Counted from the first letter of the stretch, positions 32,175 to 46,966 are shown. The stretch is 64,000 bases of DNA from Pseudoxanthomonas helianthi (GCF_017939625.1 NZ_JAGKTC010000002.1:473420-537419), one strand, 5' to 3'. The notes: generated by a model not told the origin, from the letters alone. A program made the numbers and translations.

Positions 32175-33341
32175 ATGAGCGAGACAAATCCTGCCACCGC
32201 TTCCGCCGGCGCGTTCAAGCCGAAGAAGTCCGTCGCCCTGTCCGGCACCGCCGCCGGCAACACCGCGCTGTGCACGGTCGGTCGTACCGGCAACGACCTG
32301 CACTACCGCGGCTACGACATCCTCGACCTGGCCACCACCAGCGAGTTCGAGGAGATCGCCCACCTGCTGGTGCACGGCAAGCTGCCGAACCAGGCCGAAC
32401 TGCGTGCGTACAAGGCCAAGCTGAAGGCGTTGCGTGGCATCCCGGCGGCGGTCAAGGCCGCGCTGGAGGAACTGCCGCCGTCGGCCCACCCGATGGACGT
32501 GATGCGCACCGCCGTGTCGGTGCTGGGCTGCATGTCGCCGGAAAAGGACGACCACAACCATCCGGGCGCGCGCGATATCGCCGACAAGCTGATGGCGTCG
32601 TTGGGTTCGATGCTGCTGTACTGGTACCACTGGAGCCACAACGGCAAGGTTCTCGACGTCGAGACCGACGACGACAGCATCGGCGGCCACTTCCTGCACC
32701 TGCTGCACGGCGAGCCGCCGCCGGAATCGTGGGTGCGCGCGATGCACACCTCGCTGATCCTGTACGCCGAGCACGAGTTCAACGCATCGACGTTCACCGC
32801 GCGGGTCATCGCCGGTACCGGCAGCGACATGCATTCGTGCATCGCCGGTGCGATCGGCGCGCTGCGCGGGCCCAAGCACGGCGGCGCCAACGAGGTCGCG
32901 TTCGAAGTGCAGAAACGCTACGAAACGCCGGACGAGGCGGAAGCCGACATCAAGGCGCGGGTCGAGCGCAAGGAAGTGGTGATCGGTTTCGGCCACCCGG
33001 TCTACACGGTCGGCGATCCGCGCAACAAGGTGATCAAGCAGGTCGCAAGGGAACTGTCGGAGGAACAGCGGAACACCAAGATGTACGACATCGCCGAGCG
33101 GCTGGAAACGGTGATGTGGGACATCAAGAAGATGTTCCCGAACCTGGACTGGTTCAGCGCGGTCAGCTACCACATGATGGGCGTGCCGACGGCGATGTTC
33201 ACCCCGCTGTTCGTGATCGCGCGGACCAGCGGCTGGAGCGCGCACGTGATCGAACAGCGCATCGACGGCAAGATCATCCGCCCCAGCGCGAACTACACCG
33301 GGCCGGAAGACCTCGAGTTCGTGCCGATCGAGAAGCGTTGA
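32175..33341 (+). CDS. prpC: 2-Methylcitrate synthase
   Basis: PrpC condenses propionyl-CoA with oxaloacetate. The 388-aa citrate synthase-fold protein has [23 protein letters not shown] and [15 protein letters not shown], which contain the catalytic His and Asp region. It resembles methylcitrate synthase more than GltA in length and in the prp context. AGGAGACC lies before ATG 32175. A terminator follows and prpD/acnD/prpF are absent nearby. Confidence 0.94.
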   Translation: MSETNPATASAGAFKPKKSVALSGTAAGNTALCTVGRTGNDLHYRGYDILDLATTSEFEEIAHLLVHGKLPNQAELRAYKAKLKALRGIPAAVKAALEELPPSAHPMDVMRTAVSVLGCMSPEKDDHNHPGARDIADKLMASLGSMLLYWYHWSHNGKVLDVETDDDSIGGHFLHLLHGEPPPESWVRAMHTSLILYAEHEFNASTFTARVIAGTGSDMHSCIAGAIGALRGPKHGGANEVAFEVQKRYETPDEAEADIKARVERKEVVIGFGHPVYTVGDPRNKVIKQVARELSEEQRNTKMYDIAERLETVMWDIKKMFPNLDWFSAVSYHMMGVPTAMFTPLFVIARTSGWSAHVIEQRIDGKIIRPSANYTGPEDLEFVPIEKR

Positions 33342-33360
33342 TTCTCGCTGCGACACGCAT

Positions 33361-33391
33361 GAAAAAGCCGCGCGACGCGCGGCTTTTTCTT
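33361..33391 (+). terminator. Intrinsic terminator after prpC
   Basis: GAAAAAGCCGCGC pairs with GCGCGGCTTTTTC around a very short loop, ending in a U-run. It closes the prp cluster and, by its symmetry, may also end the convergent hydrolase transcript. Confidence 0.88.
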
Positions 33392-33410
33392 TGCACACCG
33401 GCCGGACCGG

Positions 33411-33866
33411 TCAGCCGCGCGGGCGCAGCTTCTGCACGCGATAGAAAGTGTGGTCGCCGATGGTTGCCACCTGGTAGGCGTTGCGCCAGCTCGGGCTGGC
33501 GATGGCGTGGGCGGCGAAATGGCTGGCGCCCGGCACGATTTCCCTGCGCTGGCCCGGCGGCAACGCCCAGTTGCGTTCCGCGCCCAGCGCAACCTTGATC
33601 GAGGCGGCCCAGGCGTCGTCGTTCTTCAGCCGGGTATTGGCCGGGACCAGGGTTGGGGCGAACTGTTTGCGCGCAGTGACCACCTCGCACATCGAATCGC
33701 CCCACAGGCCGCTGTCGAGGCGGCGCAGGGCGACTTCGGCCACCGCCTGCTGGCCGCGCAGGGTCTGGTCGCGGGCTTCCAGGTACACGGTGGTGGAAAG
33801 GCACAAAGAATCGGCGGCCGGCTGCGGCAACACATGCGACAGCCATAGGATCCAGGCCAGTTTCAT
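33411..33866 (-). CDS. SleB-type cell wall hydrolase
   Basis: The 151-aa protein starts with a short hydrophobic segment (MKLAWILWLSHVLPQPAADS), so it is probably exported. It contains STTVYLEARDQTLRGQQAVAEV, where the Glu of YLEAR matches the catalytic residue of the SleB/CwlJ (Hydrolase_2) family, and the conserved ASHFAAHAI. In non-sporulating bacteria such proteins are thought to act on peptidoglycan in growth or division; the exact role here is unknown. The frame extends upstream of ATG 33866 but without ribosome site or plausible protein. Confidence 0.85.
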   Translation of the reverse strand: MKLAWILWLSHVLPQPAADSLCLSTTVYLEARDQTLRGQQAVAEVALRRLDSGLWGDSMCEVVTARKQFAPTLVPANTRLKNDDAWAASIKVALGAERNWALPPGQRREIVPGASHFAAHAIASPSWRNAYQVATIGDHTFYRVQKLRPRG

Positions 33867-34136
33867 GGGAACTCCTTGCTTCGTCTTGCCCGCGTCCGCG
33901 TCTTCCCTGGTAACGCAGGGAAGGCCGTGGGTTGGACGCGTCTGGGGCGTTATGGGGAGGCAGCCTTCACACGGGCTGCCCGTTGGCCGGCCGAAGATCG
34001 GGGCCGGCTGGGCCTGCCAGAACTGGGTGGCGGGCCGGAAAGTCGGCGCAAGGTACGGGCACAAAGCCGAACATCGGCTGAACCCGCAAGCTTGACTTTC
34101 TGGCTAAGTCACTGATCCGGAATGGAGTTTTTACTC
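33867..34136. other. Noncoding spacer before the REP pair
   Basis: Apart from the REP pair that follows, I see no gene, clear promoter or terminator here. It must contain the start region of the minus-strand hydrolase gene. Confidence 0.5.
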
Positions 34137-36944
<2,808 letters not shown>

Positions 36945-36948
<4 letters not shown>

Positions 36949-38174
36949 CGGCTAGGCAGGTCCGGGGTAGGTGGGCGGTGGTTGCCGGGAGCATCGTCGA
37001 TGGCTTCGGCGATCTGCTCCAGAGCTTGCCGCAGCAGTGGACGCGGCATGGCGAAGTTGAGGCGCACACACTGATCGAAGCCTTCGCCGCATTCGCGGCC
37101 ATCGGTCATCGCGACCCCGGCGTTGTCGCGGAACCAGCGCCCGAGCGGCAAAGGCAGCGCCAGCGCGCTGCAGTCCAGCCAGGCCAGATAGGTGCCTTCG
37201 GGTCGGAAGTGGCCGATCTGCGGCAGGCGTTCGCGCAGGAAATCGGCCAGCAGGTCACGGTTGCCTTGCAGGTAGGCCAGCACCGCCTGCAGCCAGTCGC
37301 CGCCATCTCGATAGGCGGCGATGTGCGCGATCGCGCCCAGCGTGCTGGTGCTGTTGCTGGTCAGCAGGTGGCCGCGACGCTGCCAGGTGCGCAGGTCGTC
37401 GGGATTGGAGAAGACGATCTGCGCGCATTTCATCCCGGCCAGATTCCACGCCTTCGACGCCGAGACGGTGGTGATGGCATGCGCCGCGCTGGCTGGCGAC
37501 AGCGCGGCATAGGGCAGGTGGCGATGCCCGGCGTAGACCAGCGGTGCGTGGATTTCGTCGGCGAACACGCGCGCGCCGTGGCGTTCGACGATGCCGGCCA
37601 GTTGCAGCAGTTCCTCGCGTTCGTATGCGCGGCCGACCGGATTATGCGGATTGCACAGCAGCAGGGCGCGTGCGCCGGAAGCGAAGGCGGCGTCGATGCG
37701 GTCGAAATCCAGGGCGGGACGTTCGCCGTCGCGGCGCAAAGGAATCTGCATCGCCACATGGCCGAGCTGTTCGATCAGCGGCACGAACGGCATGTAGCAC
37801 GGCGTCGGCACGATCACCGGCACGCCCGGGGGCAGGTGGAAGCGCAACATCACTTCCAGCGCCTTGATTACATCCGGCACGGGTCGAATCGCTTGCTCGG
37901 GCACCTGCCAGCCATGCCGTCGTGACAGCGATTGCGCGGCCGCGGCGGCCAGTTCGCCGAACAGCTGGGCGGTGGCATAGCCGAGCCTGCCCCGGGCGAC
38001 CGCTTTGCCCAGCGCTGCGCTCACCGCCGGCGCGGTGCCGAAATCCATCTCGGCGACGAAGGCGCCGATGCAGTCGGGGAACTGGGTCCATTTGGCGCCG
38101 CCGTTGACGCGCAGGCGTTCGATGCCGAGGGCGTCGAAGCGGGCATGCAGTTCGGCGATCGCGGTTTCCGGCAT
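36945..38174 (-). CDS. MalY/PatB-type PLP aminotransferase (C-S lyase)
   Basis: The 409-aa fold-type I PLP enzyme has SASKAWNLAGMKCA, with the PLP-binding Lys, LLLCNPHNPVGRAY and FADEIHAPLVY, and an N-terminal region typical of MalY/PatB. These enzymes cleave cystathionine or related thioethers; the natural substrate cannot be read here. It is coupled to the downstream YczE-like gene, and the combination could suggest transport of a product, which is speculation. Confidence 0.9.
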
Positions 38175-38195
38175 GTCGGAAACAATAGCAGCCGC

Positions 38196-39212
38196 TTACC
38201 AGCCCGACAGCGTCAGCTTGCCGATGCTCGCGCCGGATTCCAGCCGCCGATGCGCTTCGCGCAGGTTCGCCGCGTTGATCGGCGAGAGCGTTGCGGTCTG
38301 CGTGCCGCGTAGCTTGCCGGCATCGACCAGCTCGGCGACGCGCGCGAGGATGCGGCCCTGTTCGGCCATGTCTGCGGTGCGAAAGCGCGGACGAGCGAAC
38401 ATGAATTCCCAATGGATGCCGATGCATTTCATCTTGTACGGGTCGCCGATGCGCAGTTCGCCCTTGGGTTCGACGATCAGGCCGACATGGCCCTGTGGCG
38501 CGAGCAGCTCGCCCAGTTCCTTCCAGTAGTGGTCGGTGTCGGCCAGGTTCAGTGCCGCGTCGACCGACGCGACGCCGAGTTCCTGCAACTGCAGCGCGAG
38601 CGATTCGCGATGGCTGATGACGTGGTCGGCGCCGAGCGATCGGCACCATGCGATGGTTTCCGCGCGGGAAGCGGTGGCCACGACGGAGAAGCCGGCCAGC
38701 TTCGCCAACTGGATGGCGATGGAACCCACGCCGCCAGCACCGCCGATCACCAACAAAGTCTTACCCGCACCGCCGCCCTCGAAGGCATAGGGCATGCGCT
38801 GGAACAGCAATTCCCATGCGGTAAGCGCAGTCAGCGGCAGCGCGGACGCAGCGGCGAAATCCAGCGAAACCGGCTTGTGCGCGGCGAGGCGTGCGTCGAC
38901 CAGCTGGAACTGCGCATTGCTGCCGGGCCGGGTCACGTCGCCTGCGTAGTAGACCGCGTCGCCAGGCCTGAATCCCGAGACATCGGCGCCCACGGCTTCG
39001 ACCACCCCGGCCGCGTCGAAGCCGAGTACCCGCGGTTGCGCTTCGATCTGCGGTTTCGGAGCGCGCAGCTTGGTGTCGACGGGATTGACCGACACGGCTT
39101 CCACCCGGACCAGCAGGTCGTGCGCGCCGGGCTGGGGCTTCGGCAGTTCGATATCGACCAGCGATTGCGGATCGTCGATGGGTAGATAGCGGGTCAGGGC
39201 AACGGCTTTCAT
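38196..39212 (-). CDS. Zinc-less alcohol dehydrogenase-like / quinone oxidoreductase
   Basis: The 338-aa medium-chain dehydrogenase has the GroES-like N-terminal domain (VLGFDAAGVVEAVGADVSGF) and the NADPH-binding VIGGAGGVGSIAIQLAKLAG near residues 154-172. The cysteine cluster of the structural zinc is missing, as in the ZADH1/quinone-reductase group. Its start overlaps the stop of the upstream dioxygenase gene (ATGA), so the two are co-translated. Confidence 0.9.
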   Translation of the reverse strand: MKAVALTRYLPIDDPQSLVDIELPKPQPGAHDLLVRVEAVSVNPVDTKLRAPKPQIEAQPRVLGFDAAGVVEAVGADVSGFRPGDAVYYAGDVTRPGSNAQFQLVDARLAAHKPVSLDFAAASALPLTALTAWELLFQRMPYAFEGGGAGKTLLVIGGAGGVGSIAIQLAKLAGFSVVATASRAETIAWCRSLGADHVISHRESLALQLQELGVASVDAALNLADTDHYWKELGELLAPQGHVGLIVEPKGELRIGDPYKMKCIGIHWEFMFARPRFRTADMAEQGRILARVAELVDAGKLRGTQTATLSPINAANLREAHRRLESGASIGKLTLSGW

Positions 39213-40000
39213 CGGACGGCTCCTTCGAAGGCGAAGGCATCCAGCGCCAGTGCGCCCATTTCCACGTCCCGGTGCAGTAGCCGGCCGCGCGCGCCCTCAC
39301 CGCCGGCGCCGAGCGCCACGTACAACGGGAACAGATGCTCAGGGGTGGGATGGTTGCGTGCTGCCTCCGGGAGTGAGGTCCAGTCCAGCGCGCCGTCGAT
39401 GTCGCCGGCCAGCAGCTTTTCGCGCAGGGGTTCGGTGAATGCGCTCACCCAAGGGAATTCGGGCGCACCCCTTTCGCCCCAGGCCAGGGCACGCAGGTTG
39501 TGCGAGAACCCGCCCGAACCGATCACCAGCACGCCTTCCGCGCGCACGGGCGCCAGGGCGCGGCCCAGCCGGTAATGCCATTCGGCTGTGCGGCGAGGGT
39601 CCACCGACAGCGCGACGACCGGGATGTCGGCTTCAGGATAGATCCGGCGCAAGGGCACCCAGACGCCGTGGTCGATGCCGAGCCCGGGATCCTGGCGGGC
39701 ATCGAAGCCGGCTTCGACCAGCAGGTCCGCAGCCCTCGCCGCCAGCTCGGGCGCGCCCGGAGCCGGGTAGCGGATTTCATACAGAGGAGCTGGAAAGCCG
39801 CCGAAATCATGGATGGTCGCCGGCCGGCTCGTTGCCGTCAGGGTAGGCGAGGGCGCCATGAAATGGGCCGAAGCGACGAGGACTGCCCGTGGCTTGGGGA
39901 ACTGCCCGGACAGACCTTCGAGGAACCTCCCGGTCGGGGAATCCTCGATCGCCAGCATCGGCGAGCCGTGGGAAAGGAACAGCGAAGGCAGAGAGGTCAT
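39209..40000 (-). CDS. LigB/YgiD-type extradiol ring-cleavage dioxygenase
   Basis: The 263-aa protein starts MTSLPSLFLSHGSPM and has the class III extradiol motifs FLSHGSP, VASAHF and GIDHGVWVPLRR, together with GSGGFSHNLR. The His residues at these places bind Fe(II) or Zn in the YgiD/LigB group (4,5-DOPA dioxygenase). Upstream ATGs at 40009 and 40021 are alternatives; none has a clear ribosome site. It is co-translated with the downstream oxidoreductase, which could act on the ring-opened product; that is inference. Confidence 0.88.
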   Translation of the reverse strand: MTSLPSLFLSHGSPMLAIEDSPTGRFLEGLSGQFPKPRAVLVASAHFMAPSPTLTATSRPATIHDFGGFPAPLYEIRYPAPGAPELAARAADLLVEAGFDARQDPGLGIDHGVWVPLRRIYPEADIPVVALSVDPRRTAEWHYRLGRALAPVRAEGVLVIGSGGFSHNLRALAWGERGAPEFPWVSAFTEPLREKLLAGDIDGALDWTSLPEAARNHPTPEHLFPLYVALGAGGEGARGRLLHRDVEMGALALDAFAFEGAVR

Positions 40001-40129
40001 GGCGTCCATGCGGGCCAGCATCGGGCCTGACAGTCATGGCGCCAAGAGCCACGCCAGGACCAATGCGTTGCAGGATGGCAACGACATGCAGGCGCTCCGG
40101 CGATCGATGTTGGCCGCAGGCTGATCGGG

Positions 40130-40150
40130 ACCGGGTATTCTGACTACCCG
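40130..40150. terminator. Small hairpin upstream of ompA
   Basis: CGGGTA...TACCCG stem around TTCTGAC with no U-run, in the divergent spacer. Its role is unclear; it lies just upstream of the candidate ompA promoter. Confidence 0.3.
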
Positions 40151-40186
40151 GCAACCGTGAGCAGGATTAAGACTTGCATGCGACGG

Positions 40187-40216
40187 TTGTTCAGCTACCT
40201 GTATGGCAATTAGAAT
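40187..40216 (+). promoter_or_regulatory. Candidate ompA promoter
   Basis: TTGTTC at 40187-40192 and TAGAAT at 40211-40216 are spaced by 18 bases. The predicted leader is about 180 nt long. It contains a small CGGGT/ACCCG hairpin at 40228-40241 and a perfect 10-bp palindrome GTGTTAACAC at 40263-40272, then otherwise unremarkable sequence to ompA. Confidence 0.6.
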
Positions 40217-40406
40217 AGGGGGTGCGACGGGTTTACACCCGGTGTCCTGCATTGTTATGTTAGTGTTAACACGGCCTTCACTTGGTTTCCCCTAGTCTTT
40301 ACGCCAAGTCGGTTGCGGGTCGTGGCCGTCACATGCGTGCCTGCGGGTTCGGCACGTGGTAGGAAGGCAAACTGGTTTCTTTACAAACCTGATTAAGGAG
40401 CTGCAA

Positions 40407-41426
40407 ATGAATAAAAAACTTCTCTGTGCCGCACTGCTGGCCGGCCTGGGCGTGGCGCAGGCCGCTTCCGCTCAGGAGTTCGACGATCGCTGGTACCTGA
40501 CCGGTTCGGCCGGCGTCAACGTCCAGGACAACGATCGCAATACCGACGACACCAGCTTCGGTGCCATTGGACTGGGCAAGTTCATCAGCCCGAACTGGTC
40601 GGTGGATGGTGAGCTGAACTACCAGAACCCGAACTTGGTCAAGAACGTCGACCTGAACTGGAGCCAGTACGGCATCTCGCTGGATCTGCGCCGTCATTTC
40701 TGGCTGGGCGAGAAGAAGTGGCATCCGTACGTCGTCGCCGGCCTGGGTTACCAGCGTTCGGAAGAAGAATACGTCGTCAACGCGATCGATTCGCCGCACG
40801 AGCGGAAGGAAGGCAATTTCGCTGCCAAGCTGGGTGGCGGTCTCCAGGCTGACGTGGGTCGCGTCGGCGTCCGCGCCGAACTGGCCTATCGCATCGACTT
40901 CGACGACAGCGCCATCGGCCCGTCGTATGACGGCTCGATCGACGACGCCGACAGCTTCGGCGACCTGCTCGCTTCGGTCGGCGTGGTGATCCCGCTGGGC
41001 GCGAAGGCCGAGCCGGCTCCGCCGCCGCCGCCGCCGCCGGCCCCGGCTCCGGAACCCGCTCCGGCCCCGGCCCCGGTCACCATCGACCTGAACGGCGTGA
41101 ACTTCAACTTCGACAAGGCGACCCTGCGTCCTGACGCGGTGGCCATCCTGAACGAAGCGGTGGAAATCCTGAAGCGCTATCCGGACATCCGCGTCGAAGT
41201 GGCCGGCCACACTGACCAGTGCGGCAAGGACACCTACAACCAGGGTCTGTCCGAGCGTCGCGCCAAGGCCGTGTACGACTACCTGACCAGCAACGGCATC
41301 GACGCCGGCCGCCTAGCGGGTCCGACCGGTTACGGCGAGAGCCGCCCGCTGGAAGATTTGGGTCAGAAGTTCCCGGCTTGCAAGAGCGAGAAGAACCGTC
41401 GCACCGAGCTGAACGTCCAGAACTGA
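40407..41426 (+). CDS. ompA: OmpA-family outer membrane protein
   Basis: The 339-aa protein has a signal peptide (MNKKLLCAALLAGLGVAQAASA), an N-terminal eight-strand beta-barrel region to about residue 195, and a Pro/Ala linker (GAKAEPAPPPPPPPAPAPEP). The C-terminal OmpA domain binds peptidoglycan (NFDKATLRPDAVAILNEA, VAGHTDQCGKDTYNQGLSER). Two cysteines in the C-terminal domain could form a disulfide, as in E. coli OmpA. TAAGGAG seven bases before the ATG is a strong ribosome site. Confidence 0.96.
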   Translation: MNKKLLCAALLAGLGVAQAASAQEFDDRWYLTGSAGVNVQDNDRNTDDTSFGAIGLGKFISPNWSVDGELNYQNPNLVKNVDLNWSQYGISLDLRRHFWLGEKKWHPYVVAGLGYQRSEEEYVVNAIDSPHERKEGNFAAKLGGGLQADVGRVGVRAELAYRIDFDDSAIGPSYDGSIDDADSFGDLLASVGVVIPLGAKAEPAPPPPPPPAPAPEPAPAPAPVTIDLNGVNFNFDKATLRPDAVAILNEAVEILKRYPDIRVEVAGHTDQCGKDTYNQGLSERRAKAVYDYLTSNGIDAGRLAGPTGYGESRPLEDLGQKFPACKSEKNRRTELNVQN

Positions 41427-41452
41427 TCGGACGCGAGTTCGCAGCAACACCC

Positions 41453-41483
41453 GAAGCCCGGCTCATGCCGGGCTTCGTTTTTC
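41453..41483 (+). terminator. Intrinsic terminator after ompA
   Basis: GAAGCCCGG (41453-41461) pairs with CCGGGCTTC (41468-41476) around CTCATG, followed by GTTTTTC. Confidence 0.92.
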
Positions 41484-41641
41484 CGGTTCGCGATCCATGG
41501 CCGGCGAGTTCGATTCCATCGCAGTGCGTGTCGGCAAGTGCCTCGATGTTTTGTGCGGTCGATGGCAAGCCGATGAACAGCGCGTTGTGTTTCCGTGCGT
41601 CGCTGCCTAGACTGCGGCGCTATCGAACATGGAGTGACGCG

Positions 41642-42157
41642 ATGCCCCGGATCCATTCGTTCCTGCTGCTGGGTCTGCTGGTTTCCCCAGGCGTGCATGC
41701 GGCGGTCAATTGCGCCGATATCTCGGCGACGCCGCCTTTGTCGGCGAAACCGACGGTGCTGGTGCCGGTTTCCGGCGAGTTCACCAGCATCGCCAGCCAG
41801 TTGGGAGCGCCGCGAGGCGTGCTTGCGCAAGGATTCGACGAAAGCCAATCGGTCGACCAGGTGCTGCTGCGCCTGCGCGTGGAGAGCTGCCACAACACTG
41901 CGTCGCTGCCGGCTCCGGGTGCTGCACGACCCAATGATCCGGCCGCGTACAAACCGAAGACCGCGTTCGACAACACGCCGTATCGCTTCAACATGACCCA
42001 GGGCGGCAAGCGCATGACCGCCGACGACTTCGATGCCTGGTTGAAAGCGAACGGCTACAGCGTCGGCCGTCGCGTGGACACCGCCAAGCCTGCCCCCGCC
42101 GCGCCGGTGGCTGCGCCTGCGGAAGAAACACCGGCGCCGGGCAAAAAGAAGAAGTAA
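41642..42157 (+). CDS. Exported protein of unknown function
   Basis: The 171-aa protein has a clear signal peptide (MPRIHSFLLLGLLVSPGVHA) and then a mature start AVNCADIS. Two cysteines remain in the mature part (NCAD and ESCHN), and the tail is rich in Ala, Pro and Lys, ending GKKKK. I do not recognise the family. ATG 41642 is chosen because it begins the signal peptide. It precedes the pseudouridine synthase gene by eight bases, so they may be co-transcribed. Confidence 0.7.
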   Translation: MPRIHSFLLLGLLVSPGVHAAVNCADISATPPLSAKPTVLVPVSGEFTSIASQLGAPRGVLAQGFDESQSVDQVLLRLRVESCHNTASLPAPGAARPNDPAAYKPKTAFDNTPYRFNMTQGGKRMTADDFDAWLKANGYSVGRRVDTAKPAPAAPVAAPAEETPAPGKKKK

Positions 42158-42165
42158 GCCTCGAA

Positions 42166-42936
42166 GTGCGTCCGCCACGCAAAGCCGGCGCGCGCAGTGC
42201 TCCGCGCCACGGTTTGGCGCGGGTGCTTTCCAAGCGCGGGCTGTGCTCGCGCAGTGAAGCGGCGAAATGGATCGCAGAGGGCCGTGTCCGAGTGGAGGGG
42301 CGTGTCGTCCGGGATCCCGAGTTCCCGATCGTAGACGGCGCCGCGCGCATCGCCGTCGACGACCGCGAGCTGGACGCGCCGCCGCGCCGCATCTACCTGG
42401 CGTTGAACAAGCCCCGCGGGCTGGTGACGACGGCACGCGACGAACAAGGTCGCGACACCGTCTACCGCTGTTTCGACGGCGCGAGCCTGGATGGTGGCGA
42501 GGATATCGGCTGGATCGCGCCGGTCGGGCGCCTCGACAAGGCCAGCGAAGGCCTGCTGCTTTTCAGCAACGATCCAAAATGGGCCGCGCGCATCACCGAT
42601 CCGCTATCCGGCCCGGACAAGACTTACCACGTGCAGGTCGATGCGATCCCGGATGTCGTCCTGTTGGCGCGATTGGTCGATGGCGTCGAAGCCGACGGCG
42701 AGCGGTTGTCGGCGAAGTCGGCCGTGTTGCTGCGTGCCGGCGCGAAGAATGCCTGGTTGGAAATCGTCCTGGACGAAGGCCGCAATCGGCAGATACGGCG
42801 GCTGCTCGCGGCCTTCGACATCAAGGTGCTGCGTTTGGTGCGCGTCGCCATCGGCGAGCTGAAGCTCGGCGAATTGGCGAAAGGGCAGTGGCGCGAGTTG
42901 AGCGCGGCGGAAGTCGCCGCGCTCGGTAGGGGCTGA
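42166..42936 (+). CDS. RsuA/RluB/RluE-family rRNA pseudouridine synthase
   Basis: The 256-aa enzyme converts a specific uridine in rRNA to pseudouridine. It has an N-terminal S4 domain (RVLSKRGLCSRSEAAKWIAE, residues 19-38), RIYLALNKPRGLVTT, and the catalytic VGRLDKASEGLLLFSND, whose Asp is the nucleophile. EGRNRQIRRLLAA is the family motif. The S4 domain points to RsuA/RluB/RluF rather than RluE, but the target site cannot be decided. The start is GTG 42166. Confidence 0.9.
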   Translation: MRPPRKAGARSAPRHGLARVLSKRGLCSRSEAAKWIAEGRVRVEGRVVRDPEFPIVDGAARIAVDDRELDAPPRRIYLALNKPRGLVTTARDEQGRDTVYRCFDGASLDGGEDIGWIAPVGRLDKASEGLLLFSNDPKWAARITDPLSGPDKTYHVQVDAIPDVVLLARLVDGVEADGERLSAKSAVLLRAGAKNAWLEIVLDEGRNRQIRRLLAAFDIKVLRLVRVAIGELKLGELAKGQWRELSAAEVAALGRG

Positions 42937-42941
42937 TCTGC

Positions 42942-44141
42942 TCAGCCTTTCAGCACGCCCAACTCGCGACCGATGCGGATGAAGGCGTCGATCGCGTGGT
43001 CCAGGTGCTCGCGCGTATGCGCGGCGCTCATCTGCGTGCGGATGCGCGCCTGGCCCTTGGGCACGACCGGGAAGAAGAAGCCGATGGCATAGATGCCTTC
43101 TTCCAGCAGGCGCTCGGCGAAGCGCTGCGCCAGCGGCGCGTCGTACAGCATCACCGGGCTGATCGGGTGCACGCCCGGCTTCACGTCGAAACCGGCCGCG
43201 GTCATCTTCTCGCGGAAGTAAGCGGTGTTTTCAGCCAGTTTCTCGCGCAGGTCCCCGGCCGCGGCGAGCATTTCGAAGGCCTTGATGCCTGCAGCCACCA
43301 CGTGCGGCGGCAGCGAGTTGGAGAACAGATAAGGGCGCGAACGTTGGCGCAGCAGTTCGATCACTTCCTTCTTCGCCGTAGTGAAGCCGCCCAGCGCGCC
43401 ACCCATCGCCTTGCCCAGCGTGCCGGTGAAGATGTCGATCTGGTCCAGCACGCCCTTCACTTCGGCCGAGCCGCGCCCGGTCTTGCCGAGAAAGCCGGTG
43501 GCATGGCATTCGTCGATATGCACCAAGGCCCCGTACTTCTTCGCCAGCGCGACGATTTCGTCGAGCGGGGCGATGAAGCCGTCCATCGAGAACACGCCGT
43601 CGGTGGTGATCAACTTGGTCTTGCAGCCAGCCGCCTCGGCCGCCTGCAGTTGCTTCTCCAGGTCGGCCATGTCGCAGTTGGCGTAGCGGAAGCGTTGTGC
43701 CTTGCACAGGCGCACGCCGTCGATGATCGAGGCGTGGTTAAGCGCATCCGAAATGATCGCGTCCTGCTCGCCCAGGAGCGGCTCGAACAGGCCGCCGTTG
43801 GCGTCGAAGCAGGCGGCGTAGAGGATGGTGTCCTCGGTGCCGAAGAAGTCGGCGATGGTCTTCTCCAGTCGCTTGTGCAGGTCTTGCGTGCCGCAGATGA
43901 AGCGCACGCTGGCCATGCCGAAGCCGTGCGTATCCAGCGCTTCTTTCGCCGCGGCGATGATGTCAGGGTGGTCGGCCAGGCCAAGGTAGTTGTTGGCGCA
44001 GAAGTTCAGCACCCTGCGGCCGTCCTCCAGTTCGATCTCGGCCGATTGCGGGCTGGTGATGATGCGCTCGGACTTGAACAAGCCTTGGGCGCGGATGTTT
44101 TCGAGTTCGGCGGCGTAATGGGCGGTGAGCGATGCGGACAT
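42942..44141 (-). CDS. kbl: 2-Amino-3-ketobutyrate CoA ligase (glycine C-acetyltransferase)
   Basis: Kbl cleaves 2-amino-3-ketobutyrate with CoA to glycine and acetyl-CoA, the second step of threonine breakdown. The 399-aa PLP enzyme has [31 protein letters not shown] with the PLP Lys, and [14 protein letters not shown]. The ATG at 44141 gives the family length. Threonine dehydrogenase (tdh), its usual partner, is not adjacent. Confidence 0.95.
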   Translation of the reverse strand: MSASLTAHYAAELENIRAQGLFKSERIITSPQSAEIELEDGRRVLNFCANNYLGLADHPDIIAAAKEALDTHGFGMASVRFICGTQDLHKRLEKTIADFFGTEDTILYAACFDANGGLFEPLLGEQDAIISDALNHASIIDGVRLCKAQRFRYANCDMADLEKQLQAAEAAGCKTKLITTDGVFSMDGFIAPLDEIVALAKKYGALVHIDECHATGFLGKTGRGSAEVKGVLDQIDIFTGTLGKAMGGALGGFTTAKKEVIELLRQRSRPYLFSNSLPPHVVAAGIKAFEMLAAAGDLREKLAENTAYFREKMTAAGFDVKPGVHPISPVMLYDAPLAQRFAERLLEEGIYAIGFFFPVVPKGQARIRTQMSAAHTREHLDHAIDAFIRIGRELGVLKG

Positions 44142-44234
44142 GGACGAAGCCGGTGGTGGCAGTGAGGCAGCCATTCTACCAATGGGCCTGCATGGGCACG
44201 TCGCGCCGCCTGCGGGGGCGCAGCGCGCGATTCG

Positions 44235-44777
44235 TCACGGCATCGGATGCATGCAGGCCTCGGCCGCCGCGCCCGTTGGAACGCCATTGCGCAGGCGCCC
44301 ATCGTTGGCCATGACCAGGGTTACCGCCTTGGCAGGGCCGCGGCCATCGCAGACGGTGAAGGTGACATTGGATCCGGCATTGCCGCCATTGGGCTGGAAA
44401 ACCAGCCGGGTGCGGCCCACCGTGCTGCGCAGGTGGACATCGCCACCAAGCGAAACCTGTTCGTGCAACAAGGTTTCGTTGGGAGTGCGCTGGCGATCGC
44501 CATCCAGATCGGCAAAAGCCATCCAGCCATGGCTCCAGTCGATGCTGGCGCGGCAGCCGTTCGCATCGCCGGGGCAGAGCACTACCTCGCTGCCGGTCAA
44601 GGCGGCATGGGAGATCGCCTTCAACAGGCTTTCGCCGACTGCCGCGCGGGCGGCGCCAGCATAGGCGGCCTCACGGGCGCCTTGGTAGGCGGGCAGCGCG
44701 ACGCCCACCAGTATTGCGACGACGGCCATCGCCACCACCATCTCGGCCAGACTGAAACCTGCTTGCGTCCTGCGCAT
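44235..44777 (-). CDS. FimT/GspH-type minor pseudopilin
   Basis: The 180-aa product has a type III signal of prepilins: RRTQAG, then FSLAEMVVAMAVVAILVGVALPAY, with the Glu at position 5 after the cleavage site. The C-terminal half has a Cys pair (VCDG and EACMHP) and PNG-rich loops typical of GspH/FimT. GGAGG before ATG 44777 supports the start. No other pilus or type II secretion gene is adjacent, so it is an orphan; other pseudopilins must be elsewhere. Confidence 0.88.
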   Translation of the reverse strand: MRRTQAGFSLAEMVVAMAVVAILVGVALPAYQGAREAAYAGAARAAVGESLLKAISHAALTGSEVVLCPGDANGCRASIDWSHGWMAFADLDGDRQRTPNETLLHEQVSLGGDVHLRSTVGRTRLVFQPNGGNAGSNVTFTVCDGRGPAKAVTLVMANDGRLRNGVPTGAAAEACMHPMP

Positions 44778-44903
44778 GGGCACACCTCCTTGTGCGTGGA
44801 AGCCAGCTTGGCGCAGGGATGGGCCGGTTCCCATCAGGCGGAGGCGCGATGTACCGTAGGAATAGTCCGGCCCGGCCTTTACAGGTGGAAAACCCGCCGC
44901 GGC

Positions 44904-44909
44904 TATACT
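44904..44909 (+). promoter_or_regulatory. Candidate -10 box of uvrB
   Basis: TATACT lies 26 bases upstream of the uvrB ATG. The nearest -35-like TTTACA (44878-44883) is 20 bases away, which is longer than ideal. I see no LexA box. Confidence 0.45.
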
Positions 44910-44934
44910 GGAATGTCCCCCGCCGGCCACCGCC

Positions 44935-46956
<2,022 letters not shown>

Positions 46957-46966
46957 CAGGCTGGCG

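Noticed and set aside
40223-40406. Riboswitch in the ompA leader
   Set aside because: The leader is long, but only a tiny hairpin and a short palindrome are visible. No known riboswitch core could be recognised.
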